Shown piece by piece: positions 6,522 to 13,405 of a stretch of 15,206 bases of DNA. The stretch covers positions 1 through 15,206 of the forward strand of contig CAYSEX010000052.1 of assembly GCA_964430305.1 (NCBI GenBank), given 5' to 3'. The stretch's first letter is position 1, and the number at the start of each line of letters is the position of its first letter. The notes beneath the pieces were generated by a model. The model was not told the DNA's origin, did no database searches, and worked only from the letters and a program-made list of their open reading frames with translations. The translations under genes were made by a program, and so were the position numbers. The DNA comes from CAIZGX01 sp964430305 (lineage in GTDB: Bacteria > Bacteroidota > Bacteroidia > Flavobacteriales_D > Sanyastnellaceae).

Positions 6522-8824
6522 AAAAAATTTACTTATTCCTCCTATCAACCATTGCTGTAGCTAATCTTGCTGCGCAGGAATTCGCAGTTGGTACTCCTTC
6601 TATAGTAAGTTGTGGTGGATTCTTGGTAGACCCGGGATTAAGCGCTTCTGATTACGGTCCGAACTTTACGGGAATTTCAGTCATTTGCTCAGACGGGACA
6701 GCAACTCCAATCAACCTAGATTTCAGTTTCTGTAACTTAGGAACAGGCGACCAATTGACCATTTTTGATGGGTCTGACCAGAATGCTGCGCTAATTGGTG
6801 TGTATAACGGTACACAATTGAACAACCAGGTCATCACCTCAACCAATCCACAAGGATGTTTAACAGTTTTGTTCACTTCAAATAGCGATACAAGTGTAGG
6901 AAGTTTTGGTGCTGAAATTTCATGCGGTACCCCTTGTGAACCACCAGTAGTTGCCGTTACTGTGAATCAACCAGACTTTCAACCTACACGTTTATGTATT
7001 GGTGAGTCAATCACTTTCGATGCTTCAACTACGCAATTTTTCAATGGTTCAACAGTTGGTAATTTTTTATGGGATTTTGATGATGGCACAACAGATAACT
7101 CATCTTGGCCATTGGTAACGCACACATTCACTGAGCCAGGAGCATACATGGTTCAATTAACTTTATCAGACAATAACAATTGCGCAAGTATTAATCTTCC
7201 TGACGTATTGGTTTTTGTTGCAACAGAACCAACCATGTCTGTTACTTCAAATGACATGCAAGTGTGTATTGGTCAACCCGTGCAACTTACCGGTTCATTC
7301 ACTCCAAATTTATGGACAGCAATTCCTGAGGCCAATTTGGGAGGTGATATATTCATTCCAGATGACCAGACGCAATGTTTTTCTGACACTTTACTATTCG
7401 GCGGGTTCAGTGCCGGACAGACCATTCAAAATGCTACAGATATTGAGAACTTCTTCATCAACTTTGAACATAGTTTCATGGGTGACTTGGTTATCTCATT
7501 TGAGTGTCCAAATGGTCAAACCATTATTGTTCACCAGCAAAACGGTGGTGGTACATTTTTAGGTGAACCAGTAGATATCATGGGGCCTGCTGATCCACCC
7601 GGAGTTGGTTATGATTATTACTGGTCGCCAACAGCTACGGCAGGAACATGGGCGGCAAATGGTACCGGAGGAACTCTTCCAAGTGGAACTTATAATAGCG
7701 TTCAACCTTTTACCAATCTCATTGGTTGTCCTCTAAATGGCTCTTGGATTATTGAGGTATGTGATATGTGGGGGTCAGATGATGGATGGATTTTCGACTG
7801 GTCAGTAGATTTTGCAGATTATCTCTATCCGCCTTTGATGTCTTTTACCCCTTCAATTGGTCAGTCTTGTGATTCACTTGCTTGGTCAGGAACCGATATT
7901 GTAACTACAACATCAGATTGTATTGGTGCTACAGTAAGCCCAACTACTGAAGGTGATTTTACTTACACGTTTACAGTGACGGATAACCATGGATGCTCTT
8001 ATTCAGAAGACATCACCATTAATGCCTTTGCTGGTCCTACGGTGAATGCCGGTCCTGATGTTCCATATTGTAATTTACCTGTGAATCTCGCAGCTACCGT
8101 TGGTAACACAGAACCAGGAATCAATTACGTGTACAATTGGTCGGTCATATCCAACAACGGAGGTGGATTCAATGCATCAAATATTCCAACACCAACATTT
8201 AGCGGAGCCAACGGAACCTCGCAAGTGGTGATCTCTGTGAATCCATCTCTTGATCCGCAATGTACCGTTACAGATACGGTTACACTGGCATTACCAGCTA
8301 CACCAGGTACAGGCGTTTTATCTACAGACTCAGTTTGTATTGGTGAATTAATCACGCTAACAGCTCCTTTCACAGGAACTGGATACACATATCAGTGGTT
8401 TTTGGGCGATACAATAACAGGAGCTGGAGATATTTTTCCATCTTATAACCCGTTAGCAGGTTTCCCAAATGAAACACTTCTGTATGCCGTTGTAATAACT
8501 GAACCTGTTTGTGGATTCAATTCAGAAACGTTTTACGAAGTAGTAAACCTTCCTTGTGATGTATTCTTACCCAACATTCTTACTGAAAACGGTGATGGTA
8601 TGAATGATGCGCTTAGCTTTGGTGAAGCATTGATTTACTATCAGTCTGCTGAGGTTTTGGTATACAACAGATGGGGCGATCTAGTTTACGAAGATACCTC
8701 ATACGCGAATGATTGGGTACCATCAGATTTAAGTGATGGTGTATACTATTACATCTTAAAGGTCACTACTCCAGGTGGTGATTTGCAAGAGCATATAGGA
8801 TACTTTCATTTAATGAGGAATTAA
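6518..8824 (+). CDS. T9SS cargo with CUB, PKD and proprotein-convertase P-domains and a CHU_C type B sorting domain
   Basis: The 768-residue product has a signal peptide (cleavage near AAQ, 18-20). Residues about 24-136 look like a CUB domain, with paired cysteines, FDGSD at 83-87 and a closing EISC. A PKD domain follows at about 150-232 (LWDFDDGT, 184-191; VTHTFTEPGAYMV, 200-212). A P-domain covers about 285-432 (FEHSFMGDLVISF, then NGSWIIEVCD and DGWIFDWSV). Ig/PKD-like beta segments cover about 440-675. The end, about 680-768, is the gliding-motility C-terminal domain that directs type IX export and surface attachment: LPNILTENGDGMND, VYNRWGDLVY, DGVYYYILKV. No protease catalytic domain is visible, so the P-domain probably serves in binding or stability, as in an adhesin. 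The start overlaps the upstream stop (ATGA); a strong terminator follows. Confidence 0.92.
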   Translation: MKKIYLFLLSTIAVANLAAQEFAVGTPSIVSCGGFLVDPGLSASDYGPNFTGISVICSDGTATPINLDFSFCNLGTGDQLTIFDGSDQNAALIGVYNGTQLNNQVITSTNPQGCLTVLFTSNSDTSVGSFGAEISCGTPCEPPVVAVTVNQPDFQPTRLCIGESITFDASTTQFFNGSTVGNFLWDFDDGTTDNSSWPLVTHTFTEPGAYMVQLTLSDNNNCASINLPDVLVFVATEPTMSVTSNDMQVCIGQPVQLTGSFTPNLWTAIPEANLGGDIFIPDDQTQCFSDTLLFGGFSAGQTIQNATDIENFFINFEHSFMGDLVISFECPNGQTIIVHQQNGGGTFLGEPVDIMGPADPPGVGYDYYWSPTATAGTWAANGTGGTLPSGTYNSVQPFTNLIGCPLNGSWIIEVCDMWGSDDGWIFDWSVDFADYLYPPLMSFTPSIGQSCDSLAWSGTDIVTTTSDCIGATVSPTTEGDFTYTFTVTDNHGCSYSEDITINAFAGPTVNAGPDVPYCNLPVNLAATVGNTEPGINYVYNWSVISNNGGGFNASNIPTPTFSGANGTSQVVISVNPSLDPQCTVTDTVTLALPATPGTGVLSTDSVCIGELITLTAPFTGTGYTYQWFLGDTITGAGDIFPSYNPLAGFPNETLLYAVVITEPVCGFNSETFYEVVNLPCDVFLPNILTENGDGMNDALSFGEALIYYQSAEVLVYNRWGDLVYEDTSYANDWVPSDLSDGVYYYILKVTTPGGDLQEHIGYFHLMRN

Positions 8825-8841
8825 GAATTTATTGAAACTTT

Positions 8842-8867
8842 AAAGGGGGCCTAGCCCCCTTTTTTTT
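8842..8867 (+). terminator. Strong intrinsic terminator after the T9SS cargo gene
   Basis: AAAGGGGGC (8842-8850) pairs with GCCCCCTTT (8854-8862) across the 3-base loop CTA. An eight-T run starts in the last stem bases and ends at 8867. The next gene's ATG is at 8868, so the T-tract touches the start codon. Confidence 0.9.
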
Positions 8868-10742
8868 ATGACGAAACAAGAACATATCGAATATTTGGGA
8901 CTTCTGGCTCAGGCACTCCAAAAAGAAAAGGATTTTGAGTGGGAGCAATACCAATCTAGCTTATCTCAATCCTCCATTCAAGAACGTGTAAATTCAGGCG
9001 TGACCTGGTATCCCGTGCAAATAGTAGAAGAGGGAATTGGTCTTGGTAGCTATCCTTTTCTCATCATAAAACGACATAGGGGGGCTTCAAGACATAAATT
9101 CAAGGCGGGTCAACCGGTATCTTTTTTCTCTGAGTCAATGGGGAATCAAAAAGAAATTGTAATTGGAAGAACGGTGTGGGTGAGTGAAAATGAAATGAAG
9201 GTGAATTTCAAAATAGATGAGATTCCTGACTGGATGAGCGAAGGAAAAATTGGAGTGAATGCCGCATTTGATGAGAAAACGTTCATGGAAATGATGAAGG
9301 CTTTGAATCTGGTCATGAATGATGATAAAAGTAACGTTTCATTTTTACGAGATGCTGTTTGGAAAGATGATTCTGAATTTGCAACTTGCAGTGAATTTGA
9401 AAATACAACCTTGAATGAATCTCAGCTACAGGCAGTGAAGGCCATGCTTTCAAATTCGCCTTGGACTATTATTCATGGTCCGCCAGGAACGGGTAAAACC
9501 ACAACCTTGGTAGAAGGTGTTATTGAATTGGCAAGAGTAGGTCAGAAAATTTTAGTCTGTGCTCCAACCAACGCCGCAGTAGATCATTTGGTTGAATGTT
9601 TGAGTTTAAAAACGAGTTCCATTATTCGAATTGGAAACCCTGAAAAGTTGAACTCAAAGGCATTGTCCTTTTCCTTAGATGTGAAATCGACCACTCACCA
9701 TCAGTATCCTCAAATCAAGGAATGGAAAAGAAAAGCCATTGAATTAAGGAAGTTGGCGTTGAAGTACAAAAGAAGTTTTGGTAGGGAAGAAGCTGAACAG
9801 CGTAAATTGATATTGAAAGAGGCCAAATCCATGCTAATGGAAGCAAAGAATACCGAAGATTACATCTTGGAAAATTTAATGGACCAAGCTTCAATTGTTT
9901 GTACCACATTGGTGGGCTCTTCGAGCGAAATGCTTCAGAAAATGCAGTTCGATGTGTGTGTTGTAGATGAGGCAGGACAAGCGTTGGAGCCAGCCACATG
10001 GATTCCAGTCTTAAAATCGAAGAGAATTATTCTTGCAGGAGATCCAATGCAATTACCTGCAACAGTATTCTGTCAAGATGCAGTGCGCTTAGGACTCAAT
10101 ATCTCTTTAATGGAGCGTCTCATAAAAATGGGTAAAAAGACACATCTGTTGAATACGCAATACAGAATGAATGATGTTATAGCGGCCTATAGTAATACTT
10201 GTTTTTATCAAGGTAAATTGGTGGCTCATGAAAAGAATGCTCATTGGTTAGTTCACTCCAACATTGCACCTCTTCAATTCATTGATACAGCCGGTACGGG
10301 ATATATTGAATCTGTTGGTGATTCAGGTGGGTCTGTTCAGAATGAGGGAGAAGCATTGCTCATTTTGAAATTATTGGAAGAGTTGAAGTTAACGTGTGAT
10401 ATACATAACCTTTCCATAAGTGTAATTAGCCCATACCGCGGACAAGTTGAGAAATTAAGTCAGATGCTCACAGATTGGAATGTGCAGGTAGATACCATAG
10501 ATTCATTTCAAGGTCAAGAATCAGATATTGTTTTTATTTCTTTGGTTCGAAGCAATGATAACGGTGAAGTGGGATTTCTATCAGATGTTCGCAGGTTGAA
10601 TGTGGCTATGACTCGAGCGAGAAAGTGTTTGCGCTTGATTGGGGATAGCAGCACCATTTCAAATCATAAATTTTATTCGCAATTTGTAGATTATTGCGAA
10701 AAAAATAATGCGTATCTCAGTGCGTGGAATTATTTGAGTTAA
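8868..10742 (+). CDS. SF1B DNA/RNA helicase of the Upf1/IGHMBP2-like family
   Basis: The 624-residue protein has all superfamily 1 helicase motifs in order: Q-like TLNESQLQAV (181-190), Walker A GPPGTGKT (204-211), motif Ia CAPTNAAVDH (231-240), Walker B DEAG (367-370), motif III GDPMQLPATV (391-400), QYRM (431-434), motif IV SPYRGQV (521-527), motif V IDSFQGQESD (544-553) and motif VI VAMTRARK (579-586). The DEAG box and the N-terminal beta-rich region (about 46-165) match IGHMBP2/Upf1-type enzymes, which use ATP to move 5'-3' on nucleic acid. The bacterial role is uncertain. A helical insert at about 281-335 resembles the stalk of this family. The N-terminal sequence before residue 46 looks family-like, supporting the ATG at 8868 despite the abutting terminator. 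Confidence 0.93.
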   Translation: MTKQEHIEYLGLLAQALQKEKDFEWEQYQSSLSQSSIQERVNSGVTWYPVQIVEEGIGLGSYPFLIIKRHRGASRHKFKAGQPVSFFSESMGNQKEIVIGRTVWVSENEMKVNFKIDEIPDWMSEGKIGVNAAFDEKTFMEMMKALNLVMNDDKSNVSFLRDAVWKDDSEFATCSEFENTTLNESQLQAVKAMLSNSPWTIIHGPPGTGKTTTLVEGVIELARVGQKILVCAPTNAAVDHLVECLSLKTSSIIRIGNPEKLNSKALSFSLDVKSTTHHQYPQIKEWKRKAIELRKLALKYKRSFGREEAEQRKLILKEAKSMLMEAKNTEDYILENLMDQASIVCTTLVGSSSEMLQKMQFDVCVVDEAGQALEPATWIPVLKSKRIILAGDPMQLPATVFCQDAVRLGLNISLMERLIKMGKKTHLLNTQYRMNDVIAAYSNTCFYQGKLVAHEKNAHWLVHSNIAPLQFIDTAGTGYIESVGDSGGSVQNEGEALLILKLLEELKLTCDIHNLSISVISPYRGQVEKLSQMLTDWNVQVDTIDSFQGQESDIVFISLVRSNDNGEVGFLSDVRRLNVAMTRARKCLRLIGDSSTISNHKFYSQFVDYCEKNNAYLSAWNYLS

Positions 10743-10765
10743 TTTAGGATTTAATAATTCTGATT

Positions 10766-11638
10766 ATGAAAAGAACATATCTCTTGTTTTCTATTCTTGT
10801 TATTACAACGTTTTCTTGCAATCGTTGTAAAGAAGAAACGAAGGTTGAACCCAAGTTAATTGTTAAGATTGTTACCAATCCAAATCAAGAACGCTTGAAC
10901 AATTTAGGTCAGCCCGCTGCTGTGCCTGCAGGACACGCCGCACAGAGCCCAACGTTTCATAAGATTTCTGCACACTACTTGGAGTTTGCTCCGAATATGT
11001 ACACTGCGCTAGGTGGAGGTGAAGTGGTTTATCACGCTCCAGAAACCATGGCAGGCGGAAGCAACGCCATTGATTTTTCACAATCGAAAGTAGTAGCTCC
11101 AGGAGAAGTATTTTTCGAAATGCCATTAAAGAACTTTACGCCAGGGACATATGAATATGTGCGTGCTTCTTTGTTATATCAGAATTACGACATTAATCTA
11201 TTTGCGGCAGGTTTTGATTTGGTAGGGCGTGTTGCTAGTTTTGTTGGTTTCAATACCTACATCACCAATTACACGATTAATACCCAAACCCAAGCAGTGA
11301 ATGATGATGTGTTACAGGGATATTGGGGATTTGAGACTTCAGTCTTTGGAATACCCTATATAACATCAGGTCAGGCTCCTGCAGGTGCCACTACAGTGCC
11401 CAATCCAATCTTCGCAACTTCTCCAATTCCCCAAGGTAGCTGCGTAGTTACTGGTGCATTTACGCAGCCGTTGGTGATAACTGGCAATGAAACACAAGAC
11501 ATTGTAGTTACTCTATCACTTTCAACCAACAATAGTTTTGAATGGGTAGATTCTACGCCAGATGGTAAATGGCAGCCTGAAGTGAATGAACAGGTGGTAG
11601 ATATGGGTCTTAGAGGCTTGATTCCTTCTTGGCAGTAA
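10766..11638 (+). CDS. Hypothetical lipoprotein
   Basis: The 290-residue product begins with a lipoprotein signal peptide ending in the lipobox TFSC, so Cys18 would be lipidated and the protein membrane-anchored. The mature start CNRCKEETK is charged and carries a second Cys at 21. The rest is a soluble, beta-rich domain with many aromatic and Gly residues. The C-terminal part has a D-x-N/D-G-K-W-like stretch (FEWVDSTPDGKWQPE) followed by VVDMGLRGL, which I associate with uncharacterised Bacteroidota lipoproteins. No enzyme motif is visible. The gene starts 23 bases after the helicase stop, so they may share a transcript, but no functional link is evident. Its last 29 bases overlap the convergent membrane-protein gene. 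Confidence 0.85.
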   Translation: MKRTYLLFSILVITTFSCNRCKEETKVEPKLIVKIVTNPNQERLNNLGQPAAVPAGHAAQSPTFHKISAHYLEFAPNMYTALGGGEVVYHAPETMAGGSNAIDFSQSKVVAPGEVFFEMPLKNFTPGTYEYVRASLLYQNYDINLFAAGFDLVGRVASFVGFNTYITNYTINTQTQAVNDDVLQGYWGFETSVFGIPYITSGQAPAGATTVPNPIFATSPIPQGSCVVTGAFTQPLVITGNETQDIVVTLSLSTNNSFEWVDSTPDGKWQPEVNEQVVDMGLRGLIPSWQ

Positions 11639-12311
11639 CACTTCGTTCAATGACAAAAGGTATAAGGGCTATTCCGAAAAGAATAGCTCCAACAGCTTGT
11701 ATGGCTAAATGAAACCAAGGGGCTTCCGAGGGAAACAAGGCCAAAATGGTTTGTTTACGAAATTCGTTGTGCGGATCTAAATAACCGTAATTCGCGTGGG
11801 TTAAATAATTCACAAGCAAGGCTGCGAAGAAATAAACTTGTGAAAAGGCAACCACTTTAATCCAAGCTCGAGGCTGAGGTTTGATTTTCAAACCATAGAC
11901 AAGTGTGGTCACGGCTATCATTAATCCAGAGTGTCCAATGACAAAATAGATGTAAGGTATTTCAGGAAATGGGTTATCTAATTGGGGAGTGATTAACCCA
12001 TTGATACTTCCCATCATAACCCAACACCAGGCAATAGCGGCGAATGTATTATTCTTGGAAAAAAGAGCTAAAGCAGTTATAACATTCGCCCAAGCGCATA
12101 AATGCATGGGCAAGTCTTGATCGGCTCCCCAGTAGCCGGAATTCCATCTGTAAATTTGATAAACTAAAATATTGATTAAAAGAAGTGATCCGAATCCAAA
12201 GCGAAATCCAGCATGCCAATTCGTTTTTTTACGAATAACTATGGGAACTATGATGCAGAGCAAAAGGGTTATCGCAATGACTAAGAGGTGTTCTGTTGAA
12301 AATATTTTCAT
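11610..12311 (-). CDS. TIGR02206-family (YwaF/TP0381-like) integral membrane protein
   Basis: The 233-residue product is almost entirely membrane-embedded, with about seven hydrophobic segments (roughly 8-26, 38-55, 66-84, 88-106, 119-140, 150-170, 198-222). It carries the family's polar landmarks: DLPMHLCAW (66-74, His70), FVIGHSG (123-129, His127) and NYLTHANYGYLDP (168-180). The family is conserved in Bacillota, spirochaetes and Bacteroidota but has no established function known to me. The ATG overlaps the rsgA stop by 4 bases (ATGA), so the gene is translationally coupled to and probably driven from rsgA. Its 3' end overlaps the convergent lipoprotein gene by 29 bases, so both genes encode protein from the same DNA there. 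Confidence 0.88.
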   Translation of the reverse strand: MKIFSTEHLLVIAITLLLCIIVPIVIRKKTNWHAGFRFGFGSLLLINILVYQIYRWNSGYWGADQDLPMHLCAWANVITALALFSKNNTFAAIAWCWVMMGSINGLITPQLDNPFPEIPYIYFVIGHSGLMIAVTTLVYGLKIKPQPRAWIKVVAFSQVYFFAALLVNYLTHANYGYLDPHNEFRKQTILALFPSEAPWFHLAIQAVGAILFGIALIPFVIERSVTAKKESSL

Positions 12312-13231
12312 GATTTTCTATATTTTTCTAATTCATCTTCAATAATTGAAACATAACTGTTGTATCTCGATTCCGAGCATAGTCCAGAGTGAACGCCAGA
12401 AATTACAGCACATCCAGGTTCATTTAAATGCATGCAATTCGAAAATTTACATTCGGGAAGCAATTGAAAAAATTCTGGGAAATAATGCCCAACTTCTTCA
12501 CGAGGAATTTCAACCAAGCCAAAACCTTTGATACCTGGCGTATCAACCAAATATGTATTTTCTTTCATCTGAAATAACTCTGCAAACGTTGTGGTATGTT
12601 GTCCCTTCCCACTCCATTCACTTACATCTCCAATACGAATATCATCAATGTGACTTATAGCAGAAACCAAAGATGATTTACCCGCTCCACTTTGACCACT
12701 GAATAAAAACACACCGTTTTCAACTTCCTGCTCTAATTGCTCAATTCCTTCACCACTTTCTATTGAAGTATAAATGACTTGGTAACCGATCTTCTCGTAC
12801 ATCTTCGCAAATTCCTCAACAGCTTCTCTGTTTTCATACTGATCCATTTTATGAAAAATAAGTGTAACAGGAATTCGATATGCTTCAGCGGAAACTAAGA
12901 AGCGATCAATGAATCCGGGAGATGTTTCCGGAAAGGTGAGTGTAACAACCAAATATGCACGTGTAATGTTTGAAGCAATGATTTGCGCCTCTTTTGAAAG
13001 ATTTACTGATTTGCGAATAATATAGTTTTTTCGCTCTTCTATGGAAATTATATTCCCTGTTTTTCCATCTTCAGCTACTTCAACCTGCACCCAATCGCCC
13101 GCTGCAATGGGGTTTGTAGTTCGCAATCCTGAAAGTCTAATTTTACCCCTCAATGAACATGAAAGCATCGTGTCTTCAATAAGCACTTCATAGTGCTTTC
13201 CCGTACTTCGAAATACCAATCCTTTTTTCAC
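12308..13231 (-). CDS. rsgA: Small ribosomal subunit maturation GTPase RsgA (YjeQ)
   Basis: RsgA is a circularly permuted GTPase that binds the 30S subunit late in assembly and checks the decoding centre. The 307-residue product has the N-terminal OB domain (about 3-68), then the G motifs in permuted order: G4 as HKMD (127-130), G5-like TSIESGEG (155-162), G1 GQSGAGKS (179-186), G2 GKGQHTTT (208-215) and G3 DTPG (230-233). A zinc finger follows with C261, C266, H268 and C274. G4 normally reads NKxD; here the codon at 12851-12853 gives His. The start is GTG at 13231: an in-frame TAA lies two codons upstream, and the first ATG (residue 22) would delete part of the OB domain. It overlaps the downstream membrane-protein gene by 4 bases. 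Confidence 0.96.
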   Translation of the reverse strand: MKKGLVFRSTGKHYEVLIEDTMLSCSLRGKIRLSGLRTTNPIAAGDWVQVEVAEDGKTGNIISIEERKNYIIRKSVNLSKEAQIIASNITRAYLVVTLTFPETSPGFIDRFLVSAEAYRIPVTLIFHKMDQYENREAVEEFAKMYEKIGYQVIYTSIESGEGIEQLEQEVENGVFLFSGQSGAGKSSLVSAISHIDDIRIGDVSEWSGKGQHTTTFAELFQMKENTYLVDTPGIKGFGLVEIPREEVGHYFPEFFQLLPECKFSNCMHLNEPGCAVISGVHSGLCSESRYNSYVSIIEDELEKYRKS

Positions 13232-13260
13232 TTGTTAAATGTAATACCTTTCTATATTTG
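13232..13260 (+). promoter_or_regulatory. Consensus Bacteroidota promoter of the TPP-riboswitch transcript
   Basis: TTG (13232-13234) is followed after exactly 18 bases by TATATTTG (13253-13260), a perfect TAnnTTTG element with the same spacing and sequence as the tRNA promoter at 6037-6065. Transcription would start near 13265, right at the aptamer's 5' end. The TTG touches the rsgA start codon on the other strand. Confidence 0.8.
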
Positions 13261-13264
13261 TCGC

Positions 13265-13354
13265 GTTCTCAAGGGGTGCCATTTTTTTTGGCTGAGATTA
13301 TACCCTTTTCGTTCTAAACGAAAGGAACCTGAGCAGGTAATGCTGCTAAGGAAA
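13265..13354 (+). ncRNA. TPP (thiamin pyrophosphate) riboswitch, THI element
   Basis: The conserved core is plain. P2 is GGGT (13274-13277) with ACCC (13302-13305). P3 is GCCA/TGGC around a T loop (13278-13292). The pyrimidine-sensing CTGAGA lies at 13292-13297. The pyrophosphate-arm sequence GAACCTGA is at 13325-13332, and P5 is GCAG/CTGC with the conserved GTAATG (13333-13346). The 3' AAGGAA (13348-13353) can pair with TTCT (13266-13269) as P1. An extra 7-bp hairpin (13307-13323) sits between P2 and GAACCTGA. It controls the TonB-dependent receptor gene at 13402, presumably lowering expression when TPP is abundant. No terminator with a T-tract is seen before 13402, which favours control of translation. 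Confidence 0.95.
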
Positions 13355-13357
13355 AAT

Positions 13358-13405
13358 ATGAACACTGTGCAGCTTCCCCGTTGCGCAAAAAAAATGTATC
13401 AATGA
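13358..13405 (+). CDS. Possible 15-codon leader ORF between riboswitch and receptor gene
   Basis: An ATG at 13358 opens MNTVQLPRCAKKMYQ and stops with TGA at 13403-13405, overlapping the receptor ATG (13402-13404) as ATGA. A purine-rich AAGGAA, which is also the 3' edge of the TPP aptamer, lies about 4 bases upstream of this ATG. It could act as a coupled leader peptide, but very short ORFs arise by chance. Confidence 0.3.
   Translation: MNTVQLPRCAKKMYQ

Noticed and set aside
8780..8840. Promoter for the helicase upstream of the terminator (TTTG-N15-TACTTTCA)
   Set aside because: The match is weak, the spacing short, and a transcript from it would meet the strong terminator before the helicase gene.
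13193..13405. Full 70-codon open frame over the riboswitch
   Set aside because: It starts inside antisense rsgA sequence upstream of the promoter and crosses the structured aptamer; only its last 15 codons are kept as a possible leader ORF.
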